Shown piece by piece: positions 56,682 through 64,000 of a stretch of 64,000 nucleotides of DNA. Below the pieces are notes generated by a model, which saw only the letters and a list, made by a program, of their open reading frames with translations, did not search any database and was not told the origin of the DNA. Position 1 is the stretch's first letter, and the number at the start of each line of letters is the position of its first letter. A program made the position numbers and the translations under genes. This DNA comes from Bin80 sp965220935 (GTDB lineage: Bacteria > Bacteroidota > Rhodothermia > Rhodothermales > Bin80), in contig OZ244857.1 in NCBI GenBank assembly GCA_965220935.1, forward strand, positions 1,984,001 through 2,048,000, written 5' to 3'.

Positions 56682-58811
56682 TTGATCAAGCGTTTGCGTG
56701 CGTGGCTCCCCCCTGTAGCATTTATCCTGTTACTAATTGTAACAACGGTATTTTCCTTTACAGGAGGAACCAGTGCGTTAACCCCCCTGCCTACAAAAAT
56801 TTTGTACCATGCAGGCTTGAGTCTCTGCTACCTGTGTCTATGGCTCACGATCGCTAGGATCATAGAGCACCTTAACCCTTCGCCAACCCAGATATTTTGG
56901 CAGTCCATTGTTGGAATCGCGACTGCTGGGGGGTTGATCCTCCTTTCTTATCAGATTCAGGGAGGATTTATTGATGTTCATGTGCCGGCAACACCGATTG
57001 TATATATCAAGAGCACTCTGTTGAATACACTTTTTGCAACGATGGGGTTTGTTGTCATTCAACTCCTCGGTCGGCTTGGACGTTATCGTCGTACTCGACG
57101 AAGTGAGCGTGATTGGCGGTTATTACTGTTATTTATCGCGATCACATTCATAGCGATTTCGCCCTACCATCATCACTTTAATACCGATTCATCTGCGCTC
57201 GCTCAACCTCTGATCGCCTTACTGGCAGTTGGAACAGTAGGATCTTTGATTTTCATCATTTTGAATTCCATCCGACTGGCATGGATTGTTCGGTTATCAT
57301 TTAAGCAGAAGATGATTTTCATCTGCTTAGGGACAGTATTGATAGGTATGACCACCAGCGCATTGTTGGTTGTCTTTAGACCTGACATCATTCAAGGGTT
57401 CATTGGTGATTCTTCCTATCCGATTGATTATTTACAGTTCTACAGTCTTTCACTTTTTAGCTCTTTTATTTTAACCATGAGTTATGGGTTTCTGTATTCA
57501 ATTACATCTGTGTTATCTCTCATCTTCCATTTACCAACGATGGGGGACTATCGACGCAGCGCAGACGAGATGGCTGCGATTCAAGCACTCAACATGATGG
57601 TTCGTGAAGTTGCCGATTCAGAAAAACTTTACCATTGGATTGTATCTACCCCTGTGGAGGCCGGTAATGGTAAAGCGGCATGGCTTACAATGAATGAGTT
57701 TGAATCTGGATCCATGAGTCCGCGTATCGTTGCCTCCTATAAAATTATGGCATCTGTCGCAGAAGACTCCTGTGATGTCGTGACTATACATCATGAAGCG
57801 ACTCACTCAAATCGTTTGATCTCAATCAAAAATACAGCGACGGACTTTAGAACCCAAAATAGTAAATCTAATGGGATTCTTAGTTTATTGGCACTTCCAC
57901 TGATCGCTGGTGACGAGGCGGTTGGGACTTTGTTTGTTACACAGGAGATTTCCCATGCTTTTGAAAATGATGACATCAAGTCAATCAGCCTCTTTACATC
58001 TCAGGCCTCGCTTGTGCTTGAAAATGCCCGTCTGGTTGACTCTAAGATTGAACGTGAGCGCTTAGCGAGTGAACTCTCCATTGCTCGTCAGGTCCAACAG
58101 CGGCTGCTGCCACAGTCAATACCCGAATTTGCTAACCTAACGATTGCCGCCTCTAGTACGCCAGCGCTTGAAGTTGGTGGAGACTACTATGATTGGTTAG
58201 ATTTAGGGGATGGAAAGTTGGTATTCATTATTGCAGACGTATCTGGGAAAGGCACTTCTGCTGCATTCTACATGGCCGAGATGCAAGGCATCTTTCAGGC
58301 AGTGACACGGATTGCACCCGAGCCTGATGCCTTCATGCACCATGCCAATCAGGCCTTGGGCGAATCGTTGAAAAAAAATGTTTTTGTGACTGCGATTTAT
58401 GGAGTCCTTGATCACCATTCTGGTCAGATCTCCATTGCACGCGCAGGCCATACACCTGCAGTGATTGTGGATGTGGGCGGCCAATCTAAGTTTCTACGAT
58501 CGTCTGGTATGGGGATTGGCCTTGATCGCAGTCAACTATTTATTGATACATTAGATGTTGAACATATCACATTTAACCCTGGTGACTTAATCGTACTGTA
58601 TACCGATGGTGCGATTGAAGGCCGTAATCTTGAAGGTGAAGAATTTGGCTATGATCGTCTCATTGATAGCATTCAATCTGCACGATTTGAAGATGCACAA
58701 GGGGTTCATGATACGATATGCCGAGCCATTGACCGCTTTATGAACCCCGAAAAGAACCTTGATGATTGTACACTACTGATTATTAAGTGGCATGGTACGC
58801 GTCTTCACTAA
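56682..58811 (+). CDS. RsbU-like PP2C phosphatase with seven-helix membrane sensor and GAF domain
   Basis: The 709-residue product has about seven membrane helices in residues 8-290, a GAF-like domain at about 330-465 (LSLLALPLIAGDEAVGTLFV), a short helical linker SIARQVQQRLLPQS, and a SpoIIE/PP2C domain with GGDYYDWLDL, FIIADVSGKGTSAAFYMAEMQ, RAGHTPAVIV and VLYTDGAIEGRN. It should dephosphorylate the anti-anti-sigma protein made by the next gene in response to a membrane or bound signal. The start is TTG 56682. Genes for its two partners follow at once. Confidence 0.85.
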   Translation: MIKRLRAWLPPVAFILLLIVTTVFSFTGGTSALTPLPTKILYHAGLSLCYLCLWLTIARIIEHLNPSPTQIFWQSIVGIATAGGLILLSYQIQGGFIDVHVPATPIVYIKSTLLNTLFATMGFVVIQLLGRLGRYRRTRRSERDWRLLLLFIAITFIAISPYHHHFNTDSSALAQPLIALLAVGTVGSLIFIILNSIRLAWIVRLSFKQKMIFICLGTVLIGMTTSALLVVFRPDIIQGFIGDSSYPIDYLQFYSLSLFSSFILTMSYGFLYSITSVLSLIFHLPTMGDYRRSADEMAAIQALNMMVREVADSEKLYHWIVSTPVEAGNGKAAWLTMNEFESGSMSPRIVASYKIMASVAEDSCDVVTIHHEATHSNRLISIKNTATDFRTQNSKSNGILSLLALPLIAGDEAVGTLFVTQEISHAFENDDIKSISLFTSQASLVLENARLVDSKIERERLASELSIARQVQQRLLPQSIPEFANLTIAASSTPALEVGGDYYDWLDLGDGKLVFIIADVSGKGTSAAFYMAEMQGIFQAVTRIAPEPDAFMHHANQALGESLKKNVFVTAIYGVLDHHSGQISIARAGHTPAVIVDVGGQSKFLRSSGMGIGLDRSQLFIDTLDVEHITFNPGDLIVLYTDGAIEGRNLEGEEFGYDRLIDSIQSARFEDAQGVHDTICRAIDRFMNPEKNLDDCTLLIIKWHGTRLH

Positions 58812-58876
58812 CCTATGCTACGATACTGTTTGTTCTAATTTATGATTATTTCCTGCTGACCATTGATTCTACGCTT

Positions 58877-59239
58877 ATGAGTAATTTTTCTGTTGCCTTC
58901 CGAGATTCAGGCACTACTACAATTCTGACTATCCGTGGAGAGTTGGATGCTCACACTGCCCCAGAACTTGAATCTGCCATCAAGATGTGCAGAAACGAGG
59001 GAAAAACACGCCTCATTGTAAATGGGAACGGTCTGGACTATATCTCCAGCGCTGGACTCGGAGTGTTTATGGCATTCATTGAAGAAATTCGCTCTTTGAA
59101 TGGGGACATCAAGATTTGTGGTCTCAAGCCAAAGATCTTTGATATTTTTGATCTTCTGGGATTTCCAAAAATATATCACATTGTTGAAACCGAAGAGGAA
59201 GCCATTTCTCTGTTTGAGCAAGATATTCAACCGATTTAA
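58877..59239 (+). CDS. STAS-domain anti-anti-sigma factor (RsbV/SpoIIAA-like)
   Basis: A 120-residue STAS protein: TILTIRGELDAHTAPELESA, VNGNGLDYISSAGLGVFMAF (the serine pair includes the phosphorylation site), and ICGLKPKIFDIFDLLGF. In its unphosphorylated form it binds the anti-sigma kinase. ATG 58877 (MSNFSVAF) is chosen. It lies 65 bases after the phosphatase gene and ten bases before the kinase gene. Confidence 0.9.
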   Translation: MSNFSVAFRDSGTTTILTIRGELDAHTAPELESAIKMCRNEGKTRLIVNGNGLDYISSAGLGVFMAFIEEIRSLNGDIKICGLKPKIFDIFDLLGFPKIYHIVETEEEAISLFEQDIQPI

Positions 59240-59249
59240 TCCACCTGTA

Positions 59250-59687
59250 ATGGGCTGTACGCACGATCGTCATACGCTGGTCATCCCAAGTGCTACCCGC
59301 TACTTGACCAAGGTGCGCAAATTCATTTCTACCCACGCACGCAAGGCCAAAATTAGCGAAGCATCTATTGTAGATTTGAGATTAGCTGTTGACGAGGCAT
59401 GCTCCAATGTCATTGAGCATGCCTATCAGGGAGATTCAAATGAAAAACTACATCTCACTTTGACTGTTGAGCCATCCCGTGTCATTGTACAAATCCGTGA
59501 CCGCGGCCGCGCTTTCAATGAAGACAGATATCAGCAACCAAATGTCGTTGAGTTATCTCGTAATCGCAAATCAGGCGGGCTAGGGGTTGATATCATCCGC
59601 AGGCTTATGGATCAGGTTGAGTATCATACCGATGGCGATATCAATGAAATCAAACTCGTGAAACTGATTCGGACTCGCTCTGATTAG
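59250..59687 (+). CDS. Anti-sigma regulatory serine kinase (RsbW/SpoIIAB-like)
   Basis: A 145-residue HATPase_c_2 protein with N-box DLRLAVDEACSNVIEHAY, G1-like VQIRDRGRAFNED and G2-like KSGGLGVDIIRRLMDQVEY. It would bind a sigma factor or a response protein and phosphorylate the STAS partner. No sigma gene is nearby, so the target is elsewhere. The last 38 bases overlap the 3' end of ubiE on the other strand. Confidence 0.9.
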   Translation: MGCTHDRHTLVIPSATRYLTKVRKFISTHARKAKISEASIVDLRLAVDEACSNVIEHAYQGDSNEKLHLTLTVEPSRVIVQIRDRGRAFNEDRYQQPNVVELSRNRKSGGLGVDIIRRLMDQVEYHTDGDINEIKLVKLIRTRSD

Positions 59688-60417
59688 TATTTCCGCTGGC
59701 GTATCCTGAGTAAATCGATACAATTCCGCATGTAAGGGGTTCTGATCGTGTTTGTATGAATCCGCACTTTTCAAGGCGCTTCAAAAATTCATCTCCGCTT
59801 GGAAAAACACCGATTGATTCAGGTAAATACTCATAGGGGCCAGCAATTCCTGAGATTGTACGCCCGATTTTCGGCAGAATAAACCGAGAATATAGTTGAT
59901 ACAAACTTCGGATTGGTCGGATCGTTGGCTGGCTGAATTCCAGAACTATCAGCGGTGCTTTTGGTACGAGTACGCGTTGAATTGAACGAAGACCTGCATC
60001 AAGATTCGCAAAATTTCTAACGCCGAATGCTACAATTGCGGCATCAAAACTGTTTGGTGGAAATGGTAGTCGTTCTGCTGATCCACGGACAAATGAAAGC
60101 CGGCCATTAAATTCTTCGGGTACAACTTTTCTACGGGCTTCTTCTAACATTGCCTCTGCAATATCAATCCCCACAACTTCATGTGGACGCAGACGAAGAG
60201 CGGATAGTGCTACATCACCAGTTCCAGTAGCGACATCAAGAATGCGCCCACCATCCAGTTCTCCAAGCCTGCGAATTGCAGCCCGACGCCACCAACCATC
60301 AAACCCAAAACTCAGCACTCGATTCAATAAATCGTAACGCCGAGCAATGGCATCAAACATAATCGCCACCTCGACTTCTTTATCTTCACTTTCTCCGACT
60401 GGTGGATAATGACGCAT
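59650..60417 (-). CDS. ubiE: Demethylmenaquinone methyltransferase UbiE/MenG
   Basis: A 255-residue class I SAM methyltransferase of menaquinone synthesis. It has MFDAIARRYDLLNRVLSFG at the N-terminus, SAM motif I ILDVATGTGDVAL, VVGIDIAEAMLEEAR and the family motif AFGVRNFANLDAGL, then LEFSQPT. Menaquinone is the expected quinone in this group, so menG would be an equally fitting symbol. It stands alone. Confidence 0.95.
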   Translation of the reverse strand: MRHYPPVGESEDKEVEVAIMFDAIARRYDLLNRVLSFGFDGWWRRAAIRRLGELDGGRILDVATGTGDVALSALRLRPHEVVGIDIAEAMLEEARRKVVPEEFNGRLSFVRGSAERLPFPPNSFDAAIVAFGVRNFANLDAGLRSIQRVLVPKAPLIVLEFSQPTIRPIRSLYQLYSRFILPKIGRTISGIAGPYEYLPESIGVFPSGDEFLKRLEKCGFIQTRSEPLTCGIVSIYSGYASGNTNQSESESVSRV

Positions 60418-60693
60418 GACAAATGCTTAATTTTTAAATGAATCTACAGTAATTCCCACTAACGGCGTAGAATTTAGTTGATCTAGTATTTCAGGTGCAT
60501 CTTCTGCAAATCTGGCGAGTTTTTGCTGTTTTTGAGGATCATTCCTGCACCAATCGGACGTTTTCTGATCCTTTTCTCAGCACATTCTGACAACTGCCAC
60601 GACCAGTCCCTCATACAATCAGGGTTTCAGGTTCTTCCCCCCACATCTCTGGTTTCGTTACAATGAATCAATGTCTACATGAATCAAACTGTG
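60418..60693. other. Intergenic spacer, nothing recognised
   Basis: The spacer lies between the 5' end of ubiE and the 3' end of feoB. It has no open frame of note. It contains attcccacta (60452-60461), the complement of a motif repeated at 63731-63760. Confidence 0.4.
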
Positions 60694-62961
60694 TCAGGAA
60701 AAACCTAGTAATAATCCACCCTGATATACTATAAATGAGGCAAGATAAGCGAGAGCAGTCATGTAGATCCACATAATTGCTGGCCATTTCCAAGTGTTGG
60801 TCTCACGGCGTGCGATCGCCAGTGTGCTCATGCATTGTAATGCAAAAACGAAAAATACCAATAAACTTACCGCAACCAGTGGTGTAAAGACTCGACGGCC
60901 ATCAGGATATTGATCAACGATGATCGCATCCCGCAGAGCTACTCCCTCTTCATCTTCCTCCACACTGTAAATAATACTCAATGTGGAAATAATGACCTCA
61001 CGCGCCGCAAATGCGCTGACCAATCCCGCACTGATCTTCCAATCAAACCCAAGTGGTTGCATCACTGGTTCTAAAAATCTTCCCAAATATCCTATGGCGC
61101 TACCTCTGATCTGTGCAGACTTTTGAGCATTTTCTACACTGTCAATAGCGGTTTGATGGTCCTGCATCACAATCGCTTGCTCATGTGCTACATGACTATT
61201 ACCTAGGTCCATTGAGCTCTCTGATATATTCAGACTAGTCCCTAAAATTGTTGCTATTGCTTCTGCGTTTGTTGCACCCTGATGTTGCTCTGCGTGCACG
61301 GTGGCTTGGTCAAATTCAGTGCTTGAGTCAACTCTGGGGAAATTGGCTAAAAACCACAGCACTATACTGCACGCGAGAATGATCTTCCCTGCTCTAACGG
61401 CAAAAACCTTTGTGCGCTGAATCATGCGGAACATTACCTGCTGTAATCGTGGACGGCGATAGGGCGGAAGCTCCATCACAAAATAACTGCCCGGTCCTTT
61501 GAAAATAAAGTGCTTTAGAATCGCCGCAGCAATAAATGCCATCAATGTTCCCATGATATACATAGAAAACATCGTAAGGCCTTGATATCCAAGCACTCCA
61601 AAAAATGCACCAGATGGAATAAAGGCACCAATGAAGAGCGTATAGACGGGAAGGCGCGCTGAGCAACTCATCAGTGGAGCAATCATGATCGTAATCAAAC
61701 GGTCACGTTCATTATCAAGTGTTCTAGCAGCCATAATTCCTGGTATCGCACAAGCGTATGAACTCAATAACGGCAATACTGAACCGCCACTTAATCCCAC
61801 GCGCTTCATGACACGATCCATGATGAATGCAGTTCGGGCCATATAGCCTGTATCTTCCATCAACCCTAAAAAGAAAAACAGAAGTAAAATCTGAGGGAAA
61901 AATACAACGACATTCCCTACACCAGTGATCACACCATCGGTCAAGAGATCTGCTGCCCAACTTGCGGGAAGTATGGATTGAATCCCAGCTGCTAATTCTG
62001 AAATTCCCATCTCAATGAGGTCCATTGCGGGAGTCGCCCATGAAAAGACCGATTGAAAAATGCCAGCCAGAATTACAATAAAAAATAATGGGCCGAAGAT
62101 CTGGTGTGTGAGAACTGAGTCAATTCGATCACTGATCGTTGCGGTATCTCGGACCCTCCGTACACACTGATTCACGATAGGGCCCAACCACGCATAACGG
62201 CCGCTCACCTCGGCATGCTTCCATGCAATTCCTCGTTCGGTGAATTCATCGCGCAGATCTTCAATGCGTTTAACAAACTTCGGCGCCTCTAATCGCCAAG
62301 CATCCAATGCTTCATCTTCAGCCAAAGCACGAAGTACTTCCATCCTATTGTGTTCCGACTTCACCTCTGGGACATCTTCAGCTAGTATATTGATCAAATC
62401 TGGAATTTTAGCATCAATCGCATCAATCAGATTCCAACGGTATGGCGGAGATTGAGAAACAGGTTTTAGGATCTGTTCAATGAGCTGACCAACCCCCTTC
62501 CCCTCTGAAGCGACCATTGAAACTACAGGAACGCCCAACTCATTTTCTAATACTGCCGCATCTACAATGATTCCATTTTCCTCGGCCGCATCTATCATAT
62601 TCAGTGCAATAATCACTGGTAGTCCTATATCAATGACCTGGCTGACGACATAAAGGTTGCGCTCCAGATTTCCTGCATCTACCACACAAACAACTAAATC
62701 AGGAGACTCTCCTCTACGCCCAGCGAGAACCTCGTAGGCAATCCGCTCGTCAAGGGACCTCGGCGTGAGACTGTATGTACCGGGAAGATCAATAATTTCA
62801 ACATCAGGCGAATTAGTAAGTGTACCTGATTTTCGCTCAACTGTCACTCCAGGGAAATTAGCGACCCGCTGTCGAAGCCCGGTGAGCTGATTAAAGAGTG
62901 TGGTTTTTCCCACATTGGGATTTCCAACAAGGACTACACTGAGAGATGTTGGAATGGACAC
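60694..62961 (-). CDS. feoB: Ferrous iron transporter FeoB
   Basis: A 755-residue G-protein-coupled membrane transporter importing Fe(II). The N-terminal GTPase has G1 VGNPNVGKTTLFNQL, G3 DLPGTYSLTPRS and G4 ALNMID; the membrane part has two Gate motifs, including SYACAIPGIMAARTL and LMSCSARLPVYTLFIGAFI. A soluble insertion rich in Q/H/E (around FDQATVHAEQHQGATNAEA) lies between the last helices. It is the third gene of the feoA-feoA-feoB operon, 15 bases after the second feoA. Confidence 0.95.
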   Translation of the reverse strand: MSIPTSLSVVLVGNPNVGKTTLFNQLTGLRQRVANFPGVTVERKSGTLTNSPDVEIIDLPGTYSLTPRSLDERIAYEVLAGRRGESPDLVVCVVDAGNLERNLYVVSQVIDIGLPVIIALNMIDAAEENGIIVDAAVLENELGVPVVSMVASEGKGVGQLIEQILKPVSQSPPYRWNLIDAIDAKIPDLINILAEDVPEVKSEHNRMEVLRALAEDEALDAWRLEAPKFVKRIEDLRDEFTERGIAWKHAEVSGRYAWLGPIVNQCVRRVRDTATISDRIDSVLTHQIFGPLFFIVILAGIFQSVFSWATPAMDLIEMGISELAAGIQSILPASWAADLLTDGVITGVGNVVVFFPQILLLFFFLGLMEDTGYMARTAFIMDRVMKRVGLSGGSVLPLLSSYACAIPGIMAARTLDNERDRLITIMIAPLMSCSARLPVYTLFIGAFIPSGAFFGVLGYQGLTMFSMYIMGTLMAFIAAAILKHFIFKGPGSYFVMELPPYRRPRLQQVMFRMIQRTKVFAVRAGKIILACSIVLWFLANFPRVDSSTEFDQATVHAEQHQGATNAEAIATILGTSLNISESSMDLGNSHVAHEQAIVMQDHQTAIDSVENAQKSAQIRGSAIGYLGRFLEPVMQPLGFDWKISAGLVSAFAAREVIISTLSIIYSVEEDEEGVALRDAIIVDQYPDGRRVFTPLVAVSLLVFFVFALQCMSTLAIARRETNTWKWPAIMWIYMTALAYLASFIVYQGGLLLGFS

Positions 62962-62976
62962 GTCAACGCCTATAAT

Positions 62977-63204
62977 TTATGAGTCGCATCTCGATATGAG
63001 AATCTTCGTAGCATCTGCTTTTCGAATTGAAAGATGGTATCCCTGAATCTTTAAGTCAATCGGATCCCCGAATGGGGCTAGCCGAATCACTTGTACGATT
63101 GCGCCTGGAAGCATCCCCATCTCCATGAGTCGATCCGTGACTGCGCTTGATTCAATCTCCAAAATTTCTCCAGATTCCCCGGGACGCAGATCCTGAAGTG
63201 TCAT
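62977..63204 (-). CDS. feoA: FeoA-domain protein, second copy
   Basis: A 75-residue SH3-like FeoA protein: LRPGESGEILEIES, LMEMGMLPGAIVQVIRLAPFGDPIDLKI and YHLSIRKADATKIL. It is thought to support FeoB. It overlaps the preceding feoA by four bases (ATGA at 63201-63204), so the pair is translated together. Confidence 0.9.
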   Translation of the reverse strand: MTLQDLRPGESGEILEIESSAVTDRLMEMGMLPGAIVQVIRLAPFGDPIDLKIQGYHLSIRKADATKILISRCDS

Positions 63205-63425
63205 ATACTTGTTGGAACTGCTAAAATGTCTGCAGCGGCATCACGGCACAAACCAATTCTACAACCATCAAGTCGTACAATCAGATCCTCTGAATTTTTA
63301 ACCATCTCAATACATACTCCCTCTCGTAGCCCCATCTCCCTCAAACGCTCCTGTCGTAATCCACACACAGAAAATATTCTAATTTCACAACCATCGCAGT
63401 ACGATGTTAATGGAGCAGGATTCAT
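63201..63425 (-). CDS. FeoA-domain protein, first copy (cysteine-bearing)
   Basis: A 74-residue FeoA-like protein: RLREMGLREGVCIEMVKNSEDLIVRLDGCRIGLCRDAAADI. It differs from the second copy by an N-terminal cysteine group (YCDGC ... VCGLRQ) and further cysteines at about residues 33, 54 and 59. That suggests a metal or redox sensing role; this is inference. It is the first gene of the iron operon. Confidence 0.85.
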   Translation of the reverse strand: MNPAPLTSYCDGCEIRIFSVCGLRQERLREMGLREGVCIEMVKNSEDLIVRLDGCRIGLCRDAAADILAVPTSI

Positions 63426-64000
63426 ATCTGAAGATGAATTTAAATCAAAATATAGATATTTAGATCAAATATAAATAACAAATCGCTTAATAGTTCCATG
63501 TTGTTGAATTCAAAGACCAATCACTACATCTTTTTCAGCAATTTTCACTAACTATACATAAAAGAGCAGAGAAACAATTAACACAGACTCACGTGAAGAA
63601 CCATTGTCATCAAATAAATGCCTAAGTTGATCAGATGAGTCGTTTTAGCGGCCAAAATGTGCTCTTCTGACGAAAATTCAACAAAATAGTTTACGAACCT
63701 CACACTTGAGAGTAGGCCCCAAAGTGCGCAATAGTGGGAAGTTTTAAACTTAGTGGGAATTGCTGGTGCTCACTGGATCTTTGTCACCGTAACATGTAGG
63801 TGAGGTTGATGCTGGATTTTCTGTTATATTAGTTTCTATCACTACTTTGTGTGGTAGGTGCAAACATTCGATTTCGGCGTGTGCCAACACTAACAATCAA
63901 TTTCTACTTTCCCCGCAAAATCCTTTAATAAGTTGATCACCACAATAGATGATTCTTACAGGCTCATCATGATCCCTGAATAAGATTCGTTTACGAATTT
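63426..64000. other. Upstream region of the feo operon, no gene seen
   Basis: The feo promoter must lie at the left. An AT-rich dyad (aaatat / atattt, 63448-63461) is 23 bases upstream of the first feoA start and could be a metalloregulator site, but it is too simple to assign. At 63731-63760 the motif tagtgggaa occurs twice, flanking gttttaaact. I find no open frame of note up to the window end. Confidence 0.4.

Noticed and set aside
63448..63461. Fur or DtxR box before feoA
   Set aside because: The dyad is short and made only of A/T steps, so it cannot be told from background.

Overview
The window looks like a chromosome segment of a Bacteroidota bacterium, probably of the Rhodothermia/Balneolia type. 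The support is indirect: a PorQ homologue and PorV-like barrels of the type IX secretion system (T9SS), two proteins ending in T9SS/FlgD-like C-terminal sorting domains, a long SecA with a zinc-binding C-terminal tail, a GTPase-type iron transporter and an AT-leaning background. There are no rRNA or tRNA genes and no CRISPR array that I can see.

Region by region. 1-2.0 kb: a nearly identical 594-bp direct repeat flanking a small coiled-coil membrane protein built of 11-residue repeats. 2.0-12.2 kb: a defence-type operon (Eco57I-like DNA methyltransferase, XRE-ImmA/IrrE protease, DUF4411 PIN-like protein, PLD-SNF2 helicase). Only the helicase is clearly open; the methyltransferase is split by a dead IS110-family element and carries five frameshifts, the protease tail is frameshifted and the DUF4411 gene is in pieces. 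12.2-21.9 kb: housekeeping and envelope genes (aminotransferase, site-2 protease, a four-gene lipoprotein / beta-propeller / PorV-like operon, GlsB/YeaQ-type membrane protein, AI-2E-type exporter, argH). 22.3-26.3 kb: a second decayed cluster, a TrlF-type PHP-ATPase and an AlbA/Schlafen-type ATPase, both broken. 26.7-34.9 kb: secA-recN-pgm-pmm on the minus strand. 35-37 kb: porQ and a tyrosine recombinase-like gene lacking recognisable catalytic residues. 37.4-38.0 kb: a group II intron ribozyme without a reverse transcriptase. 38.3-51.7 kb: one giant GC-rich gene for a secreted fibronectin type III repeat protein (about 32 repeats, Calx-beta, three putative-Ig repeats, T9SS sorting domain). 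It is interrupted by an intact IS1634-family element and also set out of frame by a run of ten C just after the signal peptide, which looks like a phase-variation switch. 51.9-56.5 kb: Tsx-like porin, NifU-type scaffold, Mrp ATPase, Ppx/GppA phosphatase and a secreted protein with a triplicated unknown domain. 56.7-59.7 kb: an RsbU / anti-anti-sigma / anti-sigma partner-switching module. 59.7-63.4 kb: ubiE/menG and a feoA-feoA-feoB ferrous iron operon.

The common thread of the accessory regions is decay. Two separate defence-type clusters and one transposase gene contain about twenty frameshifts, and every one I could place is a net -1 change, while the neighbouring core genes (over 35 kb) are open. 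The most promising functional signal is the poly-C switch plus perfectly placed IS insertion in the giant surface protein gene: removing one C and the IS would restore one continuous reading frame of about 3,800 codons.
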